From positions 79,742 to 143,741 of the forward strand of contig CAXIUP010000236.1 in the NCBI GenBank assembly GCA_964035015.1: a DNA stretch of 64,000 nt, read 5' to 3'. The stretch is from Corallium rubrum (taxonomy: Eukaryota; Cnidaria; Anthozoa; Scleralcyonacea; Coralliidae). How positions within the stretch are numbered: position 1 is the stretch's first letter; the number at the start of each line of letters is the position of its first letter. A program made the position numbers and the translations under genes. Under the pieces are notes generated by a model, which saw only the letters and a program-made list of their open reading frames with translations, made no database searches and was not told where the DNA came from. Positions 55,480-64,000 of the stretch are shown piece after piece.

Positions 55480-55719
55480 TTTCTTCTTCATGAAGGCCAG
55501 CGACAACATAACATTGCCTCGTGATAGATCCTCTCTCCGACTGAGCTAAAATCCATCTCTTCACAGCAGAGCGATTGAGAGTGAAGCCAACAATGCCGCC
55601 TTTAGTTTTCGAATCTCTATTAAACGTTTGCTCCATCGTCTGGTCGCATGCCGTTGAGGAAAATCCGTAACTATCTTGTCTTTGACATGTCCAGGTTTCA
55701 ACAGCTCCTTGGATAGCTC
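55480..55719 (-). CDS. Exon 5 of the unassigned-transposon gene
   Basis: Acceptor TTTTATAG. Contains GAVETWTCQRQDSYGFS, CDQTMEQTFNRDSKTKGG and RSAVKRWILAQSE. The 3' border is less certain, with a plausible donor (AAG|GTTCAA) near 55,485. Confidence 0.6.
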
Positions 55720-55928
55720 CTATAAAAGATACATGTAGAATAGTCATGCATAAATGGGCGTTAGTTGGATAACAGTGCCTTATATATGATTAGAATTCAC
55801 AGATGTATCTATTTAGCAGTAAGATTCATGAAAACTTTTCAACCCATACTCTATAAGTAGCTAATTAGAAATTTAAGATCGTCTTTTTCGTGGGGAAAGC
55901 AATCATGAGAACATTGTCCCAGTTTTAC

Positions 55929-56252
55929 CTGGATGCGTTTTATCCAAAGAAATCATCTCCAACCAATACATGGAGCCGAATCTAGCATAATTGATCCGAC
56001 CAGCTACAAAAAACCAAGGCGGCATGGAACGAACGGCAGACAAGTGTAATTGCCAGTCGTTTTCTATGGTAGCACGAATGAAGAGGAGGAGAACTTGTAC
56101 CATTTTAATGTACAGTAACCAGTACGCCATTGTACGGTTGGATGCAGACTTCGTTTTCGTGTAGAGACTGAAATTATCCATAATTCCCTCAAGCCTCATC
56201 GACTGTAGGAAATCCCCAAAGTTTTTGTCAGGGTAAGACGCTGCCATGCTTT
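55929..56252 (-). CDS. Exon 4 of the unassigned-transposon gene
   Basis: Acceptor TTTCACAG. Contains SASNRTMAYWLLYIKMV, IENDWQLHLSAVRSMPPWF and FAGRINYARFGSMYWLEM-like sequence, ending at CCAG|GTAAAA. The aromatic- and tryptophan-rich segment is the best-conserved-looking part. No catalytic family recognised. Confidence 0.7.
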
Positions 56253-56560
56253 CTGTGAAAGGAAACAAAGGGTTCTTCTTATTCTATAAATGTTATTGCA
56301 TGTCACTTTCCTAATTGTGCAACATCCTAGAGTCCCATTCTGACCTTGCCTTTTTGAAACATTTATACTTACAATTTCATTCTCTGTTTATTTAACTCTT
56401 TAAACACCAAAAATGTATTGCACAAATTTGATCAAAATAAAGTTGTTAAATTTAAACAATCACAATGATTTAAAACTCTTAACTATTACGAGACGTGTTC
56501 AAATTACGTTTTGCCATTATTAAATGAGGTTTCATGTATATATTTACAGCATTAACATAC

Positions 56561-56748
56561 CAATAAACCCCTTAATTTCGATTTGAGATTCCAGTGGTAA
56601 TGATTGGAGATATGAATTGAACAGCATACGCATCATTGCCTCATAAATTACTTTGTGTGTTCTCAAACTTCGGTTATAGTGCTTTCCAGTCATTACTCCT
56701 TTCAAAGATCCAGCTGCGACAAGGTCAGCTTCAACTCCCAACAAATCC
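56561..56748 (-). CDS. Exon 3 of the unassigned-transposon gene
   Basis: Acceptor TTTTCAG at 56,749. Contains LLGVEADLVAAGSLKGVMTG, RSLRTHKVIYEAMMRMLF, and ends at GGTTTATTG|GTATGT. In phase with the preceding exon. Confidence 0.7.
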
Positions 56749-57075
56749 TGAAAAGAGATATGGAAATACTGTAAATTTACTTCTTATGTCTACCAATGAG
56801 GTTGGCAGGGGTGGAAAAATTGGGCTAGCACACAAGCACCACTCGCAGGAGATTTGAAATAACCAACATGAGGTTTTTTTCAAAAAAACTTTGTATAAAG
56901 CATTACTTGAGAATAAGAGTTTTTGGCTGCACGAAAATTTTTTACTTTTAGGCAGCGTTCGCAGGAAGAAAAATTGATTTTTTCCACCACTAGAGGTTCG
57001 AGGTACAAATGGGGCAGATGTTCATTATCAAAAGAATATGAACCTTTAAATGTACATAAAAATTGCTGAGCTTAC

Positions 57076-58802
57076 CTTTAAGCCTCCATCTCCAAATAGC
57101 TTGGCAATTGCACCACAGAAAGACATGGCCATATGAAAAGCGCCCATACGTACGATAAAACGATCCACATAGGTAACATCCTTCCACCTGATTTGTTGAA
57201 TCTTTGAATAAATTGCTTCATCAAAGACAAGGCATACGTACTGTAGACCCAATTCATCAGCAATCTTCTTGCTCCTCTGAAGAATGGTTTTAATTGTCGA
57301 GAAATCTGTGGCAGATGCATCTATTATAGGCAGGTACACAACTTTAGACAATTGTGGGATACTTTCTTTGGATAGTAATGTGTTGTAACCTGTCCAGTTA
57401 GGTAAAAGAGTGTCGGTTTGCAGCATGCGACTCACGATAAATGAAAAATCAAGCTTCTTTCCATAACTTTGTGGCTGTTCATGAGCTTTCTCGCTAAGAT
57501 CAATGTCTTCAAGAGCCTTGCGGAGATCAACTGTCACTCTTTTCCCCAAAGTATAAGGAGCAATTTGATCTGGAACATGCTTTAAGGATGATGCTCTTGG
57601 GATGTTTTCTCTTGATGTATTCTGACTTTCGATTTCTTCATAATCTCTTTGTATTATGATACCCCCTGTTACATGAGTTGTTTCCTTTCCTGTTTTCGTG
57701 TCTTCTAAAAAATCGTCATTGTCCCAAGCTATTGCAATGTTCTGGTTCTTTCTGACACCAGCTGGAACAACTCCTTCATCTGATATGCTTAATTCGGCTA
57801 ACCCTGTTTCATGGCATAGTGCGAAATTGTTGGACATACAATGACCAAACTGACCTAACAGGTTAATGACTTTCGATGATCCGGTTAACTGCCTCGTCGC
57901 CATTGCCAATGACAAAGACTTTGGTGTAAACTTTTTTCCATTAGATGAAATAAAGATCATGTCCTGTACCAGTGAAAATATTCTTGATTTCTGCTTGTCA
58001 GTAACAGCTACATAAGAATCAATCTGTGCTTCATCAGAAAATCCAAGAGTCCAAGCCAAGAAATTAAATAAAGTTGGTGTAACAATTTCCTGAACATTTT
58101 CAATGCTGATGTCCACAGCCACAGGAGGCCATGGAACCCGAAGTCCCTGGATACTGGCTATCTTTCCCTTGAGTAACATGGAAGCATGATACAAGACTTG
58201 TGCCTCATTAATGATGGGTTCATTTGCTTTCATGTCATCCAATTCATCTGAGTCATCATCATCGTGATCACTCTCACTGCTGGGATGTAAATCAGGATCA
58301 TCTCCCACAATATCGATCAGACACAAATTCTCTGTGAAGACAATTTCACTAACATTTCGTTGCTTTGGTGTAACAAATACAAGTTGTGGATATGAATGAA
58401 TGAATGAATAAGTCTTTCTTTCAATCTGAATTTCCTAAAGCTTCTTGCATCTAATCCTTCAACTCTTTGTACTATCTTGACAAACTTTTTATAGAGGTGT
58501 GACATAAATGTTACTTCTTTATTCTTGATGAGTTCCTCGACTACCTCTTTACAAAACTGTGCATGTCCTGCATTATAAAGAGGCTTAGCACTGTCACTTG
58601 CTTTTTTGTCCCATCTATACAAAAAGTTAGTGTAATTTGTGTAGCATTTCCTATGGTATCTAACCTCAATAGCCACGTAGTCTTTATCCATTATTTGAAG
58701 CAAAATCCTGTCATCCTTCTTCTTAGTTGCTGCTTCTCGTAATAGACCTGTATCTACAGTCTCACAGATGACAAGTGGCATTCTTTTTCTTTTTCCAGAT
58801 TG
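57076..58802 (-). pseudogene. Exon 2 of the unassigned-transposon gene, one frameshift at ATTC repeats
   Basis: The acceptor lies at 58,803-58,804, and the sequence starts with a basic patch and VICETVDTG. Includes VAIEVRYHRKCYTNYT, an (ATTC)n stretch at about 58,393-58,410 that shifts the frame, an acidic segment (DDDDSDELDD), and a long conserved-looking region ending VDRFIVRMGAFHMAMSFCGA...GDGGLK at the donor (57,071-57,075). About 570 residues. Apart from the tetranucleotide slip the frame is clean. Confidence 0.75.
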
Positions 58803-58947
58803 CTAAGATAAATTTTGAAGTATAGCAATTAGCGATAAAAGATTTTTGCTATTTTGAGAAAAAAATAATATTGCCTAATTTTATGGGTATGCAGTATTCC
58901 TACGGAGCTATTGCTTTACCATGTTAAGCCTTGCCTGATTTTCATAA

Positions 58948-60420
58948 CCGTAATCTCTTTATTAAGCCCCCCCTCTCCAATAGGCCCCCTTTTGAGATGA
59001 AGAAATTTATTAAGCCCCCCCCCCTCATTCATGCATTCAATGTAAAACTATGTAATATTACTAGAAATACATTAATGCAAACCCCTCGTGTTCATTGTTT
59101 ATTATTATTAATGCACTCTGCCTTCAATCCCAGTACCACTGAACCCTTAAATTATGTTGGTTACTCCAGACAAAGGAATTGGCTTCACACAAAATGGCTA
59201 AAAATGGTAAACTGAAAGAAAGGAGTAAATGACTGCCCGCATATAAGAACAGACCCTGCACCAGATCAAAAGTGTGAAAATTATTACACCGGTACCCTGT
59301 TCCAAACTAAAAATGAAAACCATTCCCTTTCCAGTGGCACATCCCTGTATAGTCAATATCTGGGAGTGCCGTACCTCCCATTGTAGCATACCAGTACAAA
59401 TTGTATTGTCTTTTTGCACAAAATACAATATAAAGACTATACAAAACAATGTGCAGTACAGTGAATGTATGAAAATGTCAAATACATGATTGTACAGTAC
59501 ATGTATGCCACCAACAATTCCTACACAGAGATATATCGTTTTCTTTTGTTATTAATAAATAAATGTTTTAAAAAATATCTCTGTACCTTCGTATACCATC
59601 TTTCTCTTGTGCTATTCTTTTTGCTGTGTTTGCTGGCATAATTTCTAGCCCTTCTCTTCGCTGTTCCTCTCTCCGCTGATGTAGTTCTAGATATCGTGTT
59701 TAGCCTTGATATTGCGAGTCGCTCTTTTCGTTTCTTCGACTATAAACTCTGATGTAATTTTAGACGCTGTGTTTTGTTTTTCTCAAGTCGCTTTAATATA
59801 CTGTAGTTCTCCTTGTATCTTGCTCTGGCCTAGTGCTGTTCGGTCTGTTCCCTTCGTTCGTTCGCCTGTTTCTTTCTCTTGTCTTTCCCTTGAATACGTC
59901 TCAACATTTCTAGCCAGCTTATAAACATTTTTTCTTCTCCGAACTTTTGTAGTTTTGTACTCAAACTCGAACGAAAATGATATTTTTTGAGTAACAAACT
60001 ACTGAAACACGTGTACCCTTTTAACCACCATCACCCCACGGATCCCCAACATGGTCTCCGTTGATCATTACATATAAATAAATAAATAAATAAATAAATA
60101 AATATATATACACACAAATGGATACTCCAAACCACCAACATGGGTACAATCCCCGACCGGACTTACCGTCCAATCCGTCGAGATTAGTACCTTCGCGTCG
60201 CGAGGCCCGCTTCGCGAACCACACGAACACGAGGGGACTAAATATACTATTGTGAAACATACATTATATCATTCTTGAAGAAAATTATCATATCATTTCA
60301 TGGATAAATAAATAAATAAGCCCCCCTCTCCAATAAGCCCCCTCCCCCTCCAATAAGCCCCCCCTCTCAAAAGAGCCTGAAAAGAATAAGCCCCTGGGGG
60401 GCTTAATAGAGAGATTACAG
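58948..60420. mobile_element. MITE with GTAATCTCTNTATTAAGCCCCCC termini, in intron 1
   Basis: Left end at 58,948 (CGTAATCTCTTTATTAAGCC) and right end (complement TGTAATCTCTCTATTAAGCC). The sub-terminal regions hold repeated CTCCAATAAGCCCCC. It was in turn hit by the CCCCTCG element (59,082-60,236). Confidence 0.75.
59082..60236 (-). mobile_element. Non-autonomous TIR element, copy 2 (termini CCCCTCGTGTTC)
   Basis: Inverted relative of 6,299-7,751 with the same termini, internal (AAAT)n/(TA)n tract and ORF (59,198-59,449, minus). It is shorter by internal deletions. The flanks match copy 1 for about 15 bp on one side (TTTGCATTAATGTATTTCT), so the true element may extend slightly beyond the CCCC ends. 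Confidence 0.7.
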
Positions 60421-60702
60421 TGTATCACAAAAATTTAGCTGATCATCATGATCTTTGCAACTGATATAAATTAATGAAAATGGGAGTTGCAGCGATTACA
60501 CGCTTCCCACGAATCCCCCATTTAACGCAGATTATTTAAATCATGGAGAAAATTGTGCAACAATTGTTAGAATTCTTGCAACTGCAATTCCATCAATTTT
60601 ATGGCAACCATGCTTTAGGTAGATCATTTGAATGACACTTATGTTACAAAACTAATATGAAGTTGTTATTATAAGTTAAATAAATAAATAAATAAATTAG
60701 GG
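60421..60702. other. Intron sequence, no gene
   Basis: The remaining part of intron 1 of the transposon gene. Short (AAAT)n at about 60,680. Nothing else recognised. Confidence 0.5.
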
Positions 60703-60729
60703 TTATTCAGTTCTAATTTTCAGACTTAC

Positions 60730-61365
60730 CATGACAAACAAATCTGATTCTTTCTCACAAATTATGCATCTAGGTAGGAAGACATGAGATGTCCTAGCGG
60801 GTACACCAGACTTCTTGTTTTCCCGACCATCATCCGCGAGAGACAGGCGTGTCAACTTCCTTCGTGGTGGAGCAACTTCACTGTCCGTTTTCTCTTGGTT
60901 GCTTTGACCAGATAAATGTTTCTCTTCCGCCGTTTTAAGCTTATTTTCGTCGCAAATTCTTTTGTAGCAGTTTTGATAATACCATTGCAGATCCTCACAC
61001 GTATTTGCAGAAAGAAATTCAGCTACGTCTTCGTCAGTAAATAAATCGTATGATTTTCGACAAATCTCCGATTTCTCGCCTTCTAGCTTAACCCATCTTT
61101 TTCGGCAACTTATAAATTTTAATAAACGCTGGTCGGTAACTTGTGTGAGAGATTGTGATTCATCGTCAAAATGAATAAAACATTTGCATAACTTTAAATT
61201 TCTAATGTCAGCCATATTATTTTGCATCAGTTGAGACAATTTCCAGGGTGGCCGCGTTGCCTGATCGCAGGCAAAAGTTCGTGTTGCCTGGGTGATACCA
61301 CGAAGAGTGTTCAGAAATTCAAAATGGCGGCCAGTTACGGAGATAGAAACTGGCACAAGTTTCAT
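60730..61365 (-). CDS. Exon 1 of the unassigned-transposon gene (zinc-binding N-terminus)
   Basis: It starts MKLVPVSISVTGRHFEFL and ends at a good donor (ATG|GTAAGT). Contains LKLCKCFIHFDDES, CRKRWVKLEGEKSEICRKSY and, at the end, RCIICEKESDLFVM, a cysteine set that may form zinc-binding sites continuing into exon 2 (CETVD...YHRKCYTNY). The next exon joins in phase 0. Confidence 0.7.
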
Positions 61366-61516
61366 GTTAATTTTCTACTTATTGTGCACAATTGCCGATG
61401 GGGGCTTGGCATTTCTTAACACAGGAGACTTAAATACATTAAACTATGAAAGAATTTCTTAGCCTCGCGACATGTGCAACGAAATTGAACGAAAGAATGC
61501 AACAGGTGACGGCCTA

Positions 61517-63165
61517 ATTGCCTTATTCACTTCTACACTAGTCCACGTTCCCAAAATACAACGCTCGTCTTCGGTATGTGTGCATCGTGTTAATTGAGTT
61601 GTATGGAGGCACGTGCGACACAAGGGGAATATTAATTTCCCTTTGGTATGAACGGGTAAAACGGGGAAATATAAATTTTGCGGTGGTAGAATACGACATT
61701 TTACTAGCCCGAATACTTCAGATATTTTCACCACCTCGCACTCCTCTTTAATAGAAATCGTCGGATGTCCGACAGGGTATTTGTAGGCTTTTTGAACATA
61801 TGAGTATAAAGATGTAAAATCATCATAATGAATTTTTTTCATTTTCATTAACATTTTTAAACAAGCAAACGGGTGATGTTCTCCCCCCGTAAAGCGCATC
61901 TCTCACTTCTAACGGGAGATAGGGATAGAGATAATTTTTTTTTTCACTTATACATTTTTTTGTAAGTTTGGTTTCCTCCCGAAAATCACACTCCCATTTT
62001 TCAACTACTTTATACCCGACTTTCTCCAACTGATGTGTGAATTTTTTAGTCCCCGCATAAAGGTTGGTAAATTTTGTATTATTTAACTGGTTAACTTTGT
62101 AGGGGTAATAACATTTCGGGCAACCGTGGAACTGGTTCACAATGCCATTATAAAACCTGTCAACATAATGACTTAAAATTTGCTTCTCGCCATTTTGTGA
62201 ACATTTGTACTCCGACATTCCGTTTGCTTCTTCCTCGTTCACTCTTTCTAGCCATATCAACACTACAACACTTTGATTAGCGAATCCTCTATACCCCGAA
62301 GCCTGTATAATTCCCACACACTTCTCTCTTAAAAAATTCATTCGAAACACTTTCAACGCCAAACTCCTCGGTATGGTGACACATCTTGTATCATAAAAAG
62401 GGTTCACATCACCCGTTTCACGCATAAACATAGAAAATTTCGTAAAATATCAACATCCGAACGACAGTAGTAGTACCTTTCTTCTTCAAACACGTACATT
62501 TCTTCGTAAACACTGTAAATTTTACTTTTTTTAAAATCAATATTCTCGCATTTACAGCATACTTTCTGCACGATGCAATAATACGGTATCATTAATTTAT
62601 TCTCATCGGTACGTGTTTTGAAATCAAAAAAAAAATCTTGATTTTTTCCCGCGTTTTCTTTTTTTAATGTTTTCATATAACAAAAATGCGTTTTATCCCT
62701 ATAAGCGTAACAATGAAAACAAAAATGTTTTTCACAGTTATGCATTTTCATATTTCTGGCCGTGAAAAAAACGAAATCGAGGAAGAATCTTATTACAAGT
62801 GTTACAAAAAAACATATATTGACAGGGTGTTATTTTACCGTAGTTAATCTGTTGAGGTTTAAAAATACAATTCGTTAAATGGTTCGCAAAACAACGTTCG
62901 TTATAGAATAAAATATTACCAGAAGAACACTCAATTTTACACTCGGGTATACAATTAGAGCTTAAAACACCGTGGACATGTTAAGTGGTTATTGCATATA
63001 TGCGAATCTTTATATTCAAAACGTTTATAATAACTCATGCATTTAACGCAGAAGGAGTACGGTGCGAGCTTCGAAAATTTAACCATGCTTAAAACAACGT
63101 AATAATGATTATTATTTAACCACAAACAAACAATATTATTATACAATACTGATACATTCTCGATT
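61517..63165 (-). pseudogene. DNA polymerase B, middle part (exonuclease and palm start)
   Basis: On the minus strand: N-terminal zinc-finger region (CVKCMSYYKRFEYKDSHIC, 63,060 downward), the exonuclease domain with FFDFKTRT (Exo I region, where the usual FDFE glutamate is lysine) and YCRSDVDILRNF (Exo III), and then motif A-type DFTSLYSYVQKAYKYPVG, a protein-primed-type polymerase feature. It ends at 61,517 where the 7.84-kb element is inserted. Three frames are involved (63,146-62,955; 62,751-62,404; 62,431-61,459), so at least two more indels exist. Confidence 0.85.
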
Positions 63166-63179
63166 GTGATTGGCTAACA

Positions 63180-63664
63180 ACCTACAGATAATTCTTGATA
63201 TCTTGCCACCTACAAAATATCAAAAATTATCTGTAGGTATGACGCGCTGGCCAGCGGTTTGAACAAAACAAACATGGTGGCCGTCCTTAGGAGTGAAGGT
63301 CAGAAGCGGATTAATCCGGCGGATTTGGCACGTTTTGTTGACGCTAAAGCCACCTAGAAAAAACAAGCGAGCTACACATACAGCTGTTAGAGTTTAAAGC
63401 GGTGTTTGAAAGAGAAAATTGTATTTGAAAGCGAAAAAAGTTAGCGAACCTCGAACTGAAGACGGTATGAATATTTACTATTTTTACCTAACTTTGTAAA
63501 AAACTTTCTAAAGGCTTCTACATTTATAATTGTATAATAAAACAATTATTGAATTCGGTTATTGCACGATATCAAGAATTATCAAGGCCTCTGTTTGTGT
63601 TATCCGCCTCAGCCCTCAGCTTCGGCAGATAACACAAACCTCGGCCTTGATAATTCTTGATATC
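63180..63664. mobile_element. Small hairpin-bearing MITE inside the polymerase gene
   Basis: Inserted between polymerase fragments. It includes a strong hairpin, 63,568-63,604 with 63,628-63,664 (GATATCAAGAATTATCAAGG and its complement, about 37 bp arms). The left part has GATAATTCTTGATATC again at about 63,189. The rest is unassigned. Exact borders uncertain. Confidence 0.6.
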
Positions 63665-64000
63665 ATGCTCAACCTCATCCAATAATTGTATATTATTGGT
63701 TAACTTAATTAAATTACCCTCTTTATCGGTACGTGAATCGTAGATTATATTATCAAATTTATCCGAATATATTACCAGATCGACACCCTGACGTTTAAGA
63801 AATTTTTCGTAAACATCGCGAAAATTCTTTGTTTTCACACATCCCTCGGGTATCCCGCACGTCTCATAAATATTGCGAATTTCATCGATAGTGTACAGTG
63901 TATCGACACCGCTATGTGGGGTTCTTTCCATTTGCACGTATTCCGTGTCCTTTTTTAAGTGCGATAATCCTACTAATAAACTAACTAATAAACTAACTAC
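63665..64000 (-). pseudogene. DNA polymerase B, N-terminal part (runs off the window)
   Basis: A minus frame of about 100 residues from beyond 63,937 down to 63,665, with VDTLYTIDEIRNIYETCGI and KFDNIIYDSRTDKEGN, the usual start region of Polinton polymerases before their zinc fingers. It is cut by the hairpin MITE. The upstream start is outside the window or at 63,937. Confidence 0.6.

Larger units (their letters stand above)
53680..61516 (-). mobile_element. 7.84-kb DNA transposon of unassigned family
   Basis: The ends TAGGCCGTCAC and GTGACGGCCTA are inverted. Further in, both ends share CGTTGCACA and CGCGAGGCTAA at about 45-70 bp, giving an imperfect roughly 70-bp terminal repeat. ATT flanks both sides (53,677-53,679; 61,517-61,519). 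It lies within the polymerase gene. One spliced minus-strand gene spans almost the entire element (61,365-54,070), and a 1.47-kb MITE sits in its first intron. I do not recognise the transposon superfamily. Confidence 0.85.
24565..64000 (+). mobile_element. Polinton/Maverick (adintovirus-like) element, degraded and heavily invaded
   Basis: The left end AGTAGTGTAAGTATAATAC begins exactly where a LINE reading frame stops. Polintons start AGT. The right end is beyond the window. Recognised virion and replication genes are integrase, penton-like protein, major capsid, cysteine protease, packaging ATPase and protein-primed-type DNA polymerase B. Gene order is integrase and capsid genes on plus, ATPase and polymerase on minus, converging near 51.5 kb. 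About 19.5 kb of the 39.4 kb visible is later insertions. Nearly every core gene has frameshifts or stops, so this copy is not functional. Confidence 0.92.

Overview
The window looks like repeat-dense DNA from an animal genome, most likely a marine invertebrate and possibly a cnidarian. This is an inference from AT-rich composition, spliced genes, an intron-bearing tRNA-Ile(UAU), a Penelope-like element, several non-LTR and LTR retroelements, hAT elements and a Polinton/Maverick. I see no ordinary host protein-coding gene. Nearly everything is a transposable element, an element inside another element, or a simple repeat.

Layout. 1-3.04 kb: a decayed Penelope-like element with an inverted copy of its endonuclease end. 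3.1-7.8 kb: a long inverted repeat, unassigned sequence and a TIR element. 7.8-19.6 kb: a decayed Gypsy-like LTR retrotransposon. It is split by a 1.26-kb gag-only LTR element (10,147-11,408, 5-bp target duplication GCTCC) and by a 7.33-kb hAT transposon (11,621-18,948, 8-bp duplication CTTGAGAA). 19.6-20.5 kb: about 0.9 kb of TA repeat. 20.5-24.56 kb: broken pieces of a non-LTR retrotransposon.

24.565 kb to the end of the window: a very large, degraded Polinton/Maverick (adintovirus-like) element. Its left end (AGTAGTGTAAG...) cuts a LINE, and its right end lies beyond 64,000. Recognisable parts are an rve integrase, a penton-like minor capsid protein, the two halves of a double-jelly-roll-type major capsid protein, an adenain-like protease, basic core-like proteins, a packaging ATPase and a family B DNA polymerase. 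There are also about a dozen small accessory ORFs. Most genes carry frameshifts or stops. Near the left end sits an apparently intact tRNA-Ile(UAU) gene.

The Polinton was itself a target. It contains a 4.87-kb near-perfect palindrome (34,063-38,930), a LINE with an intact 613-aa RT ORF (38.93-40.96 kb), a TTAA-flanked 6.28-kb element splitting the capsid gene (43,268-49,551, itself holding a TIR element and a 5S-rRNA-derived SINE), and a 7.84-kb element splitting the polymerase gene (53,680-61,516). The last carries a spliced multi-exon gene of a kind I cannot name, and two further elements are stacked inside one of its introns.

The most promising items for novelty are the 7.84-kb element with a PIN-nuclease-like product, the palindrome with Polinton-type ends and a 6-bp target duplication, the tRNA gene inside the Polinton, the hAT transposase with an OTU-like N-terminus, and a hammerhead ribozyme motif at 12.2 kb.
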